64,000 nucleotides of DNA from the NCBI GenBank assembly GCA_004194705.1, contig SADC01000448.1, positions 146,715 to 210,714 on the forward strand, read 5' to 3'. Below, piece after piece: positions 23,734-35,159 of this stretch. The stretch is from Ditylenchus dipsaci. Its lineage: Eukaryota > Nematoda > Chromadorea > Rhabditida > Anguinidae. The position numbers and the translations under genes are program-made. The notes beneath the pieces were generated by a model. The model was given only the letters and a program-made list of their open reading frames with translations, was not told the DNA's origin and did not search any database. Numbering within the stretch: the stretch's first letter is position 1; each line of letters begins with the position of its first letter.

Positions 23734-24719
23734 TAGATGTCGGCATTTGCCCTTTGGCGATGTTGCGATGCGATGTTTTTCAGCCAAAATATTTGCGTGC
23801 GATGTTGCGATGCGATGTCGATATTTGAGTGCGATACATCGCTGCGATGTTTTACTTTAAATTTTCGTGTGCGATGTTGACATTTTGACCGAAAATTTTA
23901 CATGTTTAAAAAATTTGCGAAAAAATTTCGAACCTTTTGAAAAAAAATAACAGATCTCAATCGGCCATATCATGCACATATTCGATCTGATCCTTCAAGT
24001 TAGCGTCCAAAAAATAGCCAGACCATGTATCCCGAAATATGATCATCTTAAGATAGGTACATGCAAAGTTATTTAAATGATATTCTTTGGTACTTATAGG
24101 CACGTTAGAAGTGGCCTCTGTTTTGTCCCTTCCCTTCCAATACAGCCTTTGATCCCTCTTAAAATCACCTTTCTGGTCCTTCTATAGCAAAATAATTACT
24201 TAAAATGACTTTTGACCACTCCTAAAAATCATGATTTAGGGGGGGGGAGGGGACGTTATCACAGTAGCGCCTAGCTTGCTTTATTAAAAGAACAAGCGAA
24301 AAGACACATACAAGAGAACAAGTCACCATCAATTTTCCAGAGCGCAATTTTCCAGAGAAGGCTCGTACTTAACGAAAAGCATAAATGCCTTCGTAAATAA
24401 TTTCGAAAAAATTGCAAAAAGAATGTACGATATCAGCAAAAAAACAACGACTAAAAAAATGTCAAAAATTCACAACTAGTTCGTAGATTGATGCTATTTA
24501 AGAATTTAAATTCATATTCTGAAGTTAAGAATGTCGACTTTGGCGTTATGCAATTTTTCTTATTTTAAACGGATTTTGCAAAAAAAGTTTGCGATGTCTT
24601 AACAAATTGCGATGCGATGTTGCGATGTTTTCAAAATCATGCGTGCGATGTTTTTGGTCTAAATTTGCTGCGTGCGATGCGATGTTTGCGATGTCAACAT
24701 CGCATCGTGCCGACCTCTA
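23734..24719. mobile_element. hAT-like element, word GCGATGTTGCGATG
   Basis: Perfect 8-bp duplication AAAATAAG (23726-23733, 24720-24727). Ends TAGATGTCGGCA and TGCCGACCTCTA. The word GCGATGTTGCGATGCGATG repeats at both ends with AT-rich DNA between. 986 bp, no transposase frame. Confidence 0.9.
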
Positions 24720-24769
24720 AAAATAAGTATGAATAAAAATTGTTAATAAGTCTAATCGACTCCAGAATT

Positions 24770-25310
24770 TTCGGGTGGTCCACTTGGATATCCCCCACCC
24801 TAACCCCAATTCCTGGGTAGGCACCACCTGGTCAGGTGGGTGTCCACCTGGATGGCCTAAAATGGAACTAAAAAAAAACAAAGTTAACACTTAGTGAGGC
24901 TAGAACCAGTAACCTCGGTGACGGCAACCCCTCCCCAATTTAGACCAGGTGGTAGCAAACCAAGTGGTCGACCACTTGGATCAAAAAATTCTTTTACATT
25001 TTCTTTGTTTGTAACCCGAAAACGTGAAAAAATTTTTTGATCCAAATGGTCGACCACTTGGTTTAGTGCATGAATTCTCAGGGGTGTTCTAGAGGCTGCT
25101 GGATCGATTTTTGAGGTCACCTGTGACTCACAGGCTCAAATCCTGGTGGTAACAGATATTATTGTTTCTTGAATAATAATTATAAACTATTCTGTAAAAG
25201 ACCAGTGAGACTCAGGGTGAGCAGGGTAACCACCTGGCAGAGTCTGGACCATTAAAACCAAATGGTCGACCACTTGGATCAAAATTTTTTTTCACGTTTT
25301 CGGGTTACAA
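24770..25310. repeat. Palindromic words CCAAGTGGTCGACCACTTGG
   Basis: At least three copies of a 20-bp palindrome (about 24960, 25050, 25260), linked by ATCAAAAAATT and CACGTTTTCGGGTTAC blocks in both orientations. It is a foldback-like region inside the 3.1-kb element. Confidence 0.6.
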
Positions 25311-26652
25311 AACAATTTTTCTGCACTAATTCGAGCATGCTGAAGATGGTTTGACAATGGTATAATCACGTTTTCTCGAGTATTTTTTGAGTTTTTGGCA
25401 ATAATTGATTTTAGCAAAATTAATTATTGCCCAAAATTTAAAAAATACCTTACAAAACGACATTTCATCACTATCAAACCATCTTCAGCATGTCCAAATT
25501 AGTCCAGAAAACAGGTTTTGGAGCATGAAAAACGTAAAAAAATTGACTAAAATTTCATTTTTAGGCCATCCAGCTGGATATCCACCTGAACCATGGGTAC
25601 CTATCCTAGGTTTCATAGTTTGAGTCACCAAAATTACAGTTTTGGTATTGTCAAACCATGTTCAGCGTAAAATTTTGGGTGAGAAATCATGGTTTACAAT
25701 CCCATTTAAAAAACTGATATTTTCGGGATTTGTAGGCAGATGCTTCCTCAGAATAAGTATCTATCCATTATAGGTGTTGTGGCTAGTGAAATCACTATTT
25801 TTGTATTAACAAACTGTGTTCAGCACATGATTGCAGGTGAGATAGGGTGGTTTTCTGTCTTACTTTAAAAAAGTTTCAATTTTCCGAAAATTTGTAGATC
25901 GTAGCTTTAGTCTTAAAAAATTTCAGTTAGGATCCACAAGCGGAAAAGTTGTACTCAAAAATAACTTGAGCGCCGAAAAGAGCATAAGAAAATGAAACAA
26001 CGATGATGCGCCACACTCCGAATAAAAAAATCGCCTCACTCAGAATGAAAGAGCGCGGGAGTGCGGCTCCAAATATGTGTCGCCTGATTGTGTACACGCT
26101 GGCGCCGCACCGCGGGAGTGAAGATTTGCGCGGGAGTGCGGAGTTGCGGCTCCCATTGGGTTCCCAGCTTAACAGCTTGCTACCATTTCACGTCCACCCT
26201 TCTCCTTAAATAAAAACAATTGACTGCACATAAAGGACCTCGAAGTGAAAAAGTGCTCCGACCAGTAGGATAAGATTGAAAAAAATCTAAAAACTGAAAA
26301 GGAACAAGAGAAACAAAACAAAAAGATGTTGCATATCTCTGACATAAAAAGCTATAAAAAGTAAGTAGAAAACACAAAAATTTTTTGAATGTTTTGCAGA
26401 TCCGAACTTCTTCGATGTCAGTTAGTTGTTAAAGGTTCTCAAATGGTCAGAGTTTTTCAAATTTTTGAACTAGCTTTGAATTTTCAAGGCAAATCTAATA
26501 AAAACATCTTGAAAAATGTGTACATAAATTTTCCAATATTTAAAATATTTTTATTCATCAAATAACTTCATGCACAAATATCAAGTTTCAATTAAAACTA
26601 ACTCCGATCAGTTTTTTAATTAAAGCAATCCCGAGATTCTCCTATAAATATT

Positions 26653-27725
26653 TTAATTAGCCTTTGTGTCACACAAGAAAAAATTACCAGAGAAAGTGCC
26701 AGCCAAATTGAGTTTTCCAGCATCTAAATTTATAATATAATTGAAAAAAATATGAAGTCTCCAACCAAATGTCTTTCGTGGGACTTCTCCTTCTGTCACG
26801 TAGGTATCGGGGATGACAATAGCAACCTTCTTTAAGCATGGCACATTTTCATCGTTACCTCAAACAAAGTCCTGTATATTTGCCACATGTGACTTAGTTC
26901 GCTGTCGGACAAGCACTTGACTCAAAATAGCATATCCCTGGTCTTGACAAAAAATACCTAGCTTAATATACACCTTTGGCAATATCTCAAAATTATTTGC
27001 GCTGATACAATTAGTGATGGGTGTGCTAAGTCGAGAGATTGCGATGCCGTATTTACTCTACACCCTTGACTTTGACTTGACCTATATCTCAGCCTATAGC
27101 ATATATTTCACATATCTGGTCATTTTCTTAAGTCATTTTCTTGTCATTTTCTTAACTCCCAGAAACTCTGTTGATTTCACCTAACACAAGATAACTAAAA
27201 ATCTTGAGGTCGTTCACAATTTTTTTGATTTCTGGGGGTTTATAAAACAAGCAGACATGTTGGATTATTACAGAAAATACGGTATCTGAAAAAACATACA
27301 GTCATGGTAGATGTTGACCTAAAAAATTGTCGTTGAAAATTTTCAGAAAAATGTAAACCAAAGTTTGACCTTAGGATCAATGGTGGTGAACTCAGTTTCA
27401 TGTCCTTTGAGCTAAAAAAGTGAAATTTAATAAGACTTATGAAATAAGGAATAATCAAAACCTCAAATCGACCTTCACTGTCACTGACCCCTTCATCCAT
27501 CAAATCATCCATGTCAGTACCTAAATGTGGCCGTAACTTTCTTCAGCTAAATTAGATGTCTAACTTACGGTCAACATCGTATAACTTGACTTTGACTCCC
27601 GAAGCTGGTTTTCCATTGCACTCCAGCACACCTCGGACAGCAGTACTTTGGGTTGTGCCAAGAGATGGAAGGCACTCCACTGAGAGGGCGATACAGCAAA
27701 GAGTAGCTAGAAGAAAGGAGTTCAT
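26653..27725 (-). CDS. Transthyretin-like (TTL) secreted protein, six exons
   Basis: Exons, in coding order, are 27725-27569, 27520-27462, 27411-27370, 27318-27300, 26858-26766 and 26723-26653. They join in phase to 146 residues with no break. Residues 1-19 form a signal peptide (MNSFLLATLCCIALSVECL). The TTL hallmarks follow: VRGVLECNGKPASGVKVKLY, then SDSEGRFEL, a conserved NIYHDC, a second Cys (VPC), IPDTYV, KTFDAGKLNLAGTFSG and a final Cys. TTL proteins are small, secreted beta-sandwich proteins expanded in nematodes. Some act extracellularly, for example TTR-52 in C. elegans apoptotic-cell recognition; most have unknown roles. The fourth exon is only 19 nt. The next intron holds a 236-bp inverted-repeat element. 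This is the best-resolved gene in the window. Confidence 0.93.
27047..27282. mobile_element. CCGTATT-family element in a TTL intron
   Basis: Ends CCGTATTTACTCTACACCC and CAGAAAATACGG, with the family interior (TTTCTTAACTCCCAGAA). It enlarges the fourth intron of the transthyretin-like gene. Confidence 0.65.
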
Positions 27726-28240
27726 ATCAATTGTCTAACTTCTGAAAGTTAAAACCGGTGTTAAATAGCTTTATTTATGTCTCAAGGATGAACAAATGAG
27801 TCACAGAGCAGTTAATCAAAACGGAAATGACTCATAATCTTTTAGTTAAATATAGATAGGTAAACTTTTTTAATAAAATAATAAAATCTTTTCTGGTGAA
27901 TAAAGGAGTGTGACCGTTGTCCTTGATAGTGAGCAATGGGTTGCCGAACAAAATGTAAGAGACAAAGTTGAATGAAAAGATACCGGTTTTGTTATTGTTT
28001 CTTCAGTTTCGTTCGTTTTCTTTTTTTATTTGGTTTCATCTCAAAGAATGAAAATTAATAACTAAGTATGGAGCAGTATAAACAAACTCACCTAGAACAT
28101 TTGATTGATAGTTCAAAGGCGTCGTGTGGGAAATAGATCTAGGTATAAAGGCAGTCGCTGTGTTTACTTACAAAATTAAACTATTGGATGATAGCTATAT
28201 TTATATAAAATCTGAAAAAAAACAACGGAAAAACATCAGA
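27726..28240. other. Upstream region of the TTL gene
   Basis: Expected to hold the TTL promoter. No clear TATA box or repeat seen. Confidence 0.3.
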
Positions 28241-28242
28241 TA

Positions 28243-28674
28243 CAGTCAAACCTCTATATAACGGCCCCCCTAAAAGTTCGTTCCCACCTTGGGTCCGACA
28301 CTTTTTTTTAGCTCGATTTTCAAAGCTTTTTTTAAACTCTGTTTTGACAGTCTGGTCGCAAATATCGCAAGGATTCCGATTTTGCCGATCGTTTTTCAAT
28401 ATTTGAATAATTTTACTTTTAAAAAATACAAAACCTCTATATAACGGCCCTCTAAAAAAAATTAGAGGGCAGTTATATAGAGGTTTTGTATTTTTAATAG
28501 TAAAATTATTCAAATATTGAAAAACGATCGGCAAAATCGGAATCCTTGCGATATTTGCGACAAGACTGTCAAAACAGAGTTTGAAAAAAGCTTTGAAAAT
28601 CGAGCTAAAAAAGTGTCGGACCCAAGTGGGAACGAACTTTTAGGGGGGGGGGGCCGTTATATAGAGTTTGACTG
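28243..28674. mobile_element. pogo-like element doubled into a palindrome
   Basis: TA-flanked ends CAGTCAAACCTCTATATAAC and GTTATATAGAGTTTGACTG. The two 200-bp arms are near-perfect inverted copies of the half element seen singly at 4783, 31178 and 42354, joined at ACCTCTATATAACGGCCCTC. Confidence 0.82.
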
Positions 28675-28729
28675 TACTTAAATGAAGTAATTTAATACAC
28701 ATTAACTAGGGGCCCAAGAACAGATATTA

Positions 28730-28985
28730 TCATAACAAAGTTGAAAAAAGAATATTAGCTAATTTTTATTTTGAAACTTTGTTGTATTTTGAACGCGTTA
28801 CGCGCGTCGTGCTGGTGCTAGATGGCGTCCGCTTGAAGCGGACAAAATTTTACAACAAAATGTGTTTTTTATTTAACAATTTCTGTGGAACTTGTTTACT
28901 TGGGGGGGGCCCTTTTTGGTCAACTATGAATAGTGTTTAGACGTCTTCTAAGTAATTTTTATACGCTAAACCGATAAAAAAGTAG
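28730..28985. repeat. Hairpin-rich spacer with a dispersed repeat
   Basis: ACGCGTTACGCGCGT and GCGTCCGCTTGAAGCGGAC form small hairpins. The part from about 28890 (CTTGTTTACTTGGGG, then TATGAATAGTGTTTAGAC) recurs at 43315-43400. Confidence 0.5.
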
Positions 28986-29909
28986 TTTCCAAACAATTTC
29001 CGCACTAAAAAATGACTCTGGATGCATAAAAAATATCTGCATACCAGAGTTTCTTTATCGAGTTAGAGTTCGGATCGGAGGTGTTCACGTAGCCAAAAAC
29101 CCGAACTCGAACTCTAACTCTAATACAGTCTACTATCGATACAGTGTAGCTCGCGGCGATTGGAAACATATACACTATATCGAGAGTACACTATATCGAA
29201 GGTTTCAGAACGAATCAGTCAACAGTATACACTAAATCAAGAGTTTGCCTCAATGACAGAAAACCCCAATGAAAAACGTCTTTTTTAACAAGCAATAATA
29301 ACGGTACCATCTTAGTAATAAACTAATGGTTGACGAGAAGTAACTAGTTATTTTTGCTTCTACATTTACATTATCCTATATTTATTTTTGACTTTGTTCC
29401 TAAAAAATATTCGTCCGGTGCATCGGTAAGCACTACAGAATCAGCATGATTCGGTAAAAAAAACGCACTCTAAGCTTACAACTGCCCCGGTTGTTAGTTG
29501 TTAGTTGTTAGCTGTTGTTGGTTGTTCCACTTCCCTGCTTTGGCTTCAATTGCCTGATCTGCCCCTGTCGCCCTTTTCACTACATTTGCTTTCGGTTCTC
29601 CCAGCCTCGGCAAAAATATGAAAACCAAGAATTTAAGCTTGTAGGTCATTGTACCCTCTAATTAAGCAATTCGTGGTTTCATTTTTGGCAACCTAAGTTA
29701 TTGATTATTTATCGTTCAAAGTATTCACACTTCAATCTTTTCAAGAACTCATTGATCAATTTACAAAAAAAACAGGTGAATTTACATTTTAGAAACAGCA
29801 ATTTTATTGAAATTAGAAAATATACACTATATCAAGAGTCGTTTCCTTTGTCGGGACCGAGAAAAAATGTACACTATATCGAGAGTTTCACTGTATCGAG
29901 AGTGCTCTA

Positions 29910-30790
29910 CCGTATTTCCTCTAATAGAAGACCCCTCTCTATTATAAGACCCCCTCTAATAGAAAACCCCCCTAGAGGATGAACGAAAAATATAAGACCC
30001 CATCTAATATAAGACCCCCAGAGTCAAAAACATTAAGCAAATCGAAAATTTTTTTGTTTTAGAACGATTTTTTTTGTTTTAGAACGATTTTTTTGTTTTA
30101 GAACGAATTTTTTGTTTCCACCTCCTGTTGTTCTTATGATTTTGGATGTTGTTCTGGTTGTTATTTTCAACTCCTGGTTTTGATCAATGTTTGGGAATAA
30201 ATATTCGATTGGCTAATTTTTTGTTGTTTTTGTTTAAAAAAAGACAATACTTTTTTTTTGCGCAAAAACACTTTTTTTTGGCGCAAATCCACTTTTTTGG
30301 TGCAAATTTTAGATTGAAAATTTTTAACTTTTTTTTTAAAGTTTCAACATTATCATGTAGCCCTGCTTTTCTAGTTTCTGATGAGGTACCATTAATTGCA
30401 TTATCTTTCAATAATGTGAACAAAAAGGTAAAAGTATGAACCAAATCGCTACTCTAATTTGGTTCATACTTTTACCTTTTTGTCTTACATTTTTTAAAGA
30501 TGATGCAATAAATGATACCTCATCAGAAACTAGAAAAGCAGGGCTACATGACGATGTAAAAACTTTTGAAAAAAGTTGAAAATTTTCAATCTAATTACGC
30601 AAAACAAAAATTTGCGCCAAAAAAGTGGATTTGCGCCAAAAAAAGTATTGGCCAAAAAAACCGGCGCCTTTGGCGCGACATGGTTGAAATATTGAACACC
30701 CCCTCTATTATAACACCCCTTCTAATATAACACCCCCTAGAGGGAGGTTGAAAAATATAACACCCGGGTCTTCTATTATAGGAAATACGG
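29910..30790. mobile_element. CCGTATT-family element, word AATAGAAGACCCC
   Basis: Ends CCGTATTTCCTCTAATAGAA and TTCTATTATAGGAAATACGG. The variants TAATATAAGACCCC and TAATATAACACCCC repeat inside both ends. Confidence 0.78.
30243..30650. repeat. Foldback element, word TTGGCGCAAAT, shared core
   Basis: AATACTTTTTTTTTGCGCAA at the left and TTGCGCCAAAAAAAGTATTG at the right. The core TCATGTAGCCCTGCTTTTCT and its complement lie between. Nested in 29910-30790. Confidence 0.7.
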
Positions 30791-31018
30791 TATATCGAAG
30801 ATATGGTTCCTTATGTTTTTAAATTAACCAACCAAATCGTGAAAAATATACACTGTATCGAGAGTTACACTATATCGAGAGTGCACTGTATCGAGAGTGA
30901 ACTGTAACGTGAACAAGCCAAAACATATTTTGTATAAGCATCTAAAACAATATAATAAAATTTCTTACTTAACTTGTGTACGTCAATTAAATTTGATTGG
31001 ATATGGTTTTACTAGTAT

Positions 31019-31125
31019 ATTCTCCCGGCAGGTAATTGACGCGGAAGGAATTTGTCTCCGACAGGAAATTGTCTCCGGCAGGGAAATGTCCGGCAGGAAA
31101 ATATCCAGCAGGGCCGTTCCCGGTG
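31019..31125. repeat. Minisatellite, unit TCCGGCAGGAAAT
   Basis: About seven degenerate 13-15 bp units. Confidence 0.65.
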
Positions 31126-31177
31126 ACCTTCGTAGCAGTTTTGCCTAATTTAAAGACATGCTTTTTCAAAAATCCCT

Positions 31178-31378
31178 GCCCTTGAATCGAGGTTTTGTGT
31201 TTTGAGTGGTAAAATTATTTAGTTATTGAAAAATGATCGGCAAAGTCGGAATTTTTGCGATATTTGCAACCAGATTGTTGAAACAAAATTGGTAAAAAAT
31301 TCAAAAATCAAGCTAAAAAGTGTCGGGTACTAGGTGGGAACGAACTTTTTGGGGTGTCCTTAAATCGAGAAGCGACTG
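31178..31378. mobile_element. pogo-like half element, right end
   Basis: Ends GAAGCGACTG-TA. The interior matches the arm of 28243-28674 (GATCGGCAAAGTCGGAATTT, GTGGGAACGAACTTT). Confidence 0.6.
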
Positions 31379-31784
31379 TATGAGGGTTTAAACCGACCCC
31401 TCTTCTTTCCAGAATTGCTGAGAACCCATTCGGGTGGCCAAAAGGCGAAAATAACAGGGTTTTAGGTGGTTTTTAAAGTGATAAACTTTTACGAAAAAGC
31501 GATTGAGCGGAGCATAATTTCAGTCGGATCGGCTTGATCGCTCTTAATTCCTCACTGAAACCACCTTAAACTACGCCCAAACACACGATAAGCGCTATAT
31601 GTAAATAAGACCACAACACATGATAAGTACGATAAGTGCTTCGAAATGGGTTCTGAGCGATTCTGGAAAAAAGAGAAACTTTCAAAAACCAAAGTATCAG
31701 AAAACATTTTTTCAATCGTTTCTAGAGTATAGGAATTACTTAGGAGATGTTCAAACATGATTTGCGAAAAGTGTTTGAAAAGTG

Positions 31785-31885
31785 TACTCGGTCGCTGTAC
31801 CCGGTCGTAATTGTACACGGTCGTTGTATCCGGTCGTATTTGTACCCGTCGTTGTACCTGGTCATAATGCGTACCCGGTCGTCGG
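31785..31885. repeat. Minisatellite, unit GTACCCGGTCGTNNTT
   Basis: Six degenerate 15-17 bp units. Confidence 0.65.
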
Positions 31886-32504
31886 GCAGTCTTACTGGTC
31901 GACGTATGACTGTTCTTCAAGGAAATAGAATGTATGATACTACCAGGATTCGAACTGTAACTTTTAAATTTGCAGGGTAAATTCATTGCGGCTGGATTCA
32001 CCGCCGGTCTGAAAATCAGAAACTAAAATCACAGCGGCAGAAAATTGCAATAAAAAATTTTCAAAAAAAGAGCAATCCATTGCAACCATTCCCAGCACTG
32101 CTTTCCTGTCTGCAACTACCTCAATTTCGCGAATTCAAAAAAACGACCATTAAAACTGATGCAGTTTTCATGCTCTATCGCATGATATTTTTATTTTCTA
32201 AAAAGTCTGATGAAATTTTGAGAAATTACGAAACCAAGCCATAACAACCTGAATTTTCGTCAAAAAGGTGCTGGTTTTTTGGTATGGTTTCAAGGTCAAA
32301 TAGTTTTGGCTGAATATCGTGATATTGCTTCTTGTCTTGTGAGTCTTTGTGCTAGTTTTGTAGCGTTTTTCCTGCTGAACATTTTAGTATAATTGGGAAC
32401 CGAAAATTTTGAAGAAAGTCAACCATGAATAAGCTAAACCAAATACCCTTCAAATTCCAATACCAGGAAAACAGCTGATTTTATCTCTTCTCGTGAAATT
32501 TCTG
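31886..32504. other. Gene-free stretch
   Basis: No coding or repeat structure that I can support. Confidence 0.35.
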
Positions 32505-32670
32505 AGTGGCTTTTGTTTAATTTTCATGCTGATTTAAGACTCATCTTGTAGCTCTTGAATTACTCTACAAGATTGACCAAGCACTGAGCAGTCATACACA
32601 GCTATGACACGCTTTCGAACATCTTTGAGTGTAAATTTACCTGGTCAGAAATTGGTTGATTTGTGCTTTG
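32505..32670. repeat. Dispersed repeat, copy A
   Basis: Matches 39805-39970: CATCTTGTAGCTCTTGAATT, then CAGTCATACACAGCTATGAC, then AGTGTAAATTTACCTGGTCAG, with scattered differences. Confidence 0.7.
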
Positions 32671-32680
32671 ATACTGGTAG

Positions 32681-32854
32681 CAGGGTTCGCGGATGAAAAA
32701 ACGGAAGATCAGGATTTGAACAAAAAACTCTAAAAATCAGGATTTTTAACAAAAAAATCTCCAAAAATCAGGTAACCCCTGATTTTTGCTTAAAAATCAG
32801 GATTTGAATTGAAAAATCAGGAAATTCCTGATAAATCAGGGCATTGCGAACCTG
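32681..32854. mobile_element. hAT-like element, word AAAATCAGGATTT
   Basis: 8-bp duplication CTGGTAG with one mismatch in the first base (32673-32680, 32855-32862). Ends CAGGGTTCGC and GCGAACCTG. The word repeats about six times, inverted across the centre. Confidence 0.75.
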
Positions 32855-32925
32855 GCTGGTAGCCCAAGTTTTTACACACACAAGTAAGAGGAAATGCGAT
32901 AAATAACACTCGGACAACAACTGGC

Positions 32926-32935
32926 ATTTATTCAC
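32926..32935 (-). terminator. Polyadenylation signal of the membrane-protein gene
   Basis: On the minus strand a GTGAATAAATG sequence lies about 155 nt after the proposed stop codon, with a short AT-rich tail beyond it. Confidence 0.4.
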
Positions 32936-33085
32936 AATTATACAATTGATTTATACAATACACATAGGTTTCTAGGTGTTCTGAAGAATTTATGATGCTG
33001 CTTCTTTTTCGTTGGCTCAGATCGTCTTGGGAACGTACTTGTCCTTTGAGAGTCTTGTCCAGTACATGTGCTCACGTCCGTCTCT

Positions 33086-34262
33086 TCATGGATCACTCGA
33101 TACATTCGATTTCCACTCCGGATGCTCTTCATGGTCCTTGCGGTCCGCGGCGATTTTCTTCAGAGTACGGAGTTTGGAGGAAGCGCCATCAAATTACTGA
33201 AATTGAAAAGTTGACGGTAGAATTATTGAAAGTTATCACAGATAACTTACCCTTTCTCAGTATATTTCGAGGACAGGCTGTGTAGTCTTGGTCGCTTCTT
33301 CGTCCAGGATGGCAAGCTTATCCATAGCTTTTTTTTAGAACTGTTGAACGAGAAGCTTGTTCCATTTCCTCACTATGTTTCTTCTTCCACACATAGCAGT
33401 AGAGCGCAAGCCGATGAGACCGATCAGTGCGAGAAAGCTGGTGACTCCGAGAACAATTTCAACGATAGCAAGCGTAGACAAAGGATCGAGGCAGATCTGT
33501 AACATCATTAGCGACGGTTGCTTGCTCCCCTGCCGTTGCTTGTACTTCTGAAAATGAACAAATATCTTCGAATAAAATGATGAAGGGAGAGATACTTACG
33601 AAGAGAGCCGTGAATCACAGTCCGGAGTCCCAGTCAACGACACATTTGCCAGATAGCCATCTCCATCAGATTTTTCGTCTAAATACAACTTGCACGGCAC
33701 GGAACTATTTTGACCGCCAGAGTAGTAATTTGCTGCAGTTCCATTGAGATCAACTTGAATTTCCGAGCCCATGACAGATTGACCTGAAGAGATGAAGAAT
33801 ACACAAACAACATTTAAGCGCTCTCTACCTCCATCGATTACCACCCAGTACTTCCCGTTCTTCTGCTGCCACCACATTATTAGTTTTCACCCGTTTACAA
33901 AAGACATTATGGATTAAAAAAGTATGGATCACGTACTGTAATAGCCTACTCAATTGTTTTCCACCATCTCGAGCAATTTGGACGAAAAAGAGCGAAGAGA
34001 CCTTGTCTTGTCATAGACCGCGAACACAGCATTATCTCGAACTTGCCAGATCTAACAGACAACCACCTACAAGTGCAAGAGTGCTGAACAAGTACGAAAG
34101 TGACAAATGCTAAAAGATCCCACTTTTCTGTATCAGCCATCAATTCGGAATCAATTTGAGGAATAGCCGGCATTGATTCAATCAACAGACGAGAAGAGCA
34201 GAGATAAGACCACCAACCAATGCACAAGAAGATGACTGGAGACTCTTCGATTTGCAGTGCAT
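33086..34262 (-). CDS. Unrecognised single-pass membrane protein, frame interrupted
   Basis: A split gene runs leftward. The ATG at 34262 opens a short hydrophobic N-terminus (SSSCALVGGLISALLVC), signal-peptide-like. A later exon (about 33877-33602, with a small intron) encodes a Cys-, Asn- and Gly-rich ectodomain including VMGSEIQVDLNGTAANYYSG. After an intron at 33601-33549 comes a membrane span (LAIVEIVLGVTSFLALIGLI) followed by basic residues, then a charged tail ending EHPEWKSNVSSDP at 33086. The pieces lie in different frames, and simple splicing does not join them all, so single-base errors or decay are likely. I recognise no family. A TATA box, a plausible 3' end and clean GT-AG sites support a real transcription unit. 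Confidence 0.5.
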
Positions 34263-34370
34263 TTATTTCTAGAACACTTCTTTGGAGCAACAAATTAAAT
34301 TCTTTTGAACACAGAGCAACTGACTTTCACGCAGAGGAATGCGATAATAACACCTTTCTGGAAGTTTCGC

Positions 34371-34380
34371 CTTTATATAC
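34371..34380 (-). promoter_or_regulatory. TATA box of the membrane-protein gene
   Basis: Read on the minus strand this is GTATATAAAG, about 110 nt before the proposed ATG. It sits at an ordinary promoter distance from a start site near 34345. Confidence 0.45.
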
Positions 34381-34824
34381 CCCGCAATAATCAAACATTT
34401 AGAGTTTTCATAGAAGACAAAAAAGATAAGAACTTCTGTTTGCTGAATCTAAAAGCGAGTAGAAAATGCTAGCCTGGGCTTTGATGATGTCAGTGGAACC
34501 TAGATAGCGTTCTAAAAATATCGGATTCCCGATTTTCAATTGTGCTCGATCCAAATTTCAGCAACCAGATCGGGATCCGAACCAGATTTGTACGGATCCA
34601 GCCCCCAAAATCAAATCATAATCACTTTCGAAATTTTGCGCCAAATGAAAAATTTATGAAAAATTGTAGTTTCTGACCATTCCTCTTCTGTTGCACTTCT
34701 TACTAGAATTTCTTGCACATTTTGTTAACTCTTATCCCCCAACTAGCTATAAGGACATGGGGTTAAGCAAACACTTCGTGTTTAAAGTAGTGCTAGAGCT
34801 TCTTCGAAGCCTCGGATTTGACAG

Positions 34825-35060
34825 ATAACAGGTGTCTTTGTAATAGCTATTTCTGGTAACAGGTAAAAGTCGGATAACTGGTACTTTTGGTAACAGGTAT
34901 TTTTGGTAAAAGGTATTTTCGGTAACAGGTATTTTGTTAACAGATTTTTTTTTGGTAACAGTGTTTTGTAACAGATATTTCATGGTAACAGTATTCAAAT
35001 AACAGGTATTTATGTGACAGGTACTTTCGGAAAGAGGTATATTCAGTAAAAGGTATTGAG
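34825..35060. repeat. Minisatellite, unit GGTAACAGGTATTTTT
   Basis: About thirteen degenerate 15-18 bp units. Confidence 0.7.
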
Positions 35061-35159
35061 GTGGATATGTACAAATCCAAGAAATACCTTCCCGATGCAT
35101 GGGTTTTGCTGAAAAAAATCGAAATTTAGTTTGACAAACTGAATTTGCCACACTATTTC

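Larger units (their letters stand above)
23042..26168. mobile_element. 3.1-kb TTAA-flanked composite element
   Basis: TTAA at 23038-23041 and 26169-26172. Ends AGCTAGGAACCCAATG and CATTGGGTTCCCAGC. Both sub-terminal zones are packed with GCGGGAGTGCGG-type repeats. The interior holds a nested hAT-like element (23734-24719) and diverged satellite units (25380-25890). No transposase recognised. Confidence 0.72.
29126..30904. mobile_element. pogo-like element, word CACTATATCGAGAG, with nested insertions
   Basis: TA-flanked ends CAGTCTACTATCGATACAGT and CACTGTATCGAGAGTGAACT-G. Both sides repeat TACACTATATCGAGAG. A CCGTATT-family element (29910-30790) sits inside it, and that one contains a foldback core. 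Confidence 0.7.
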
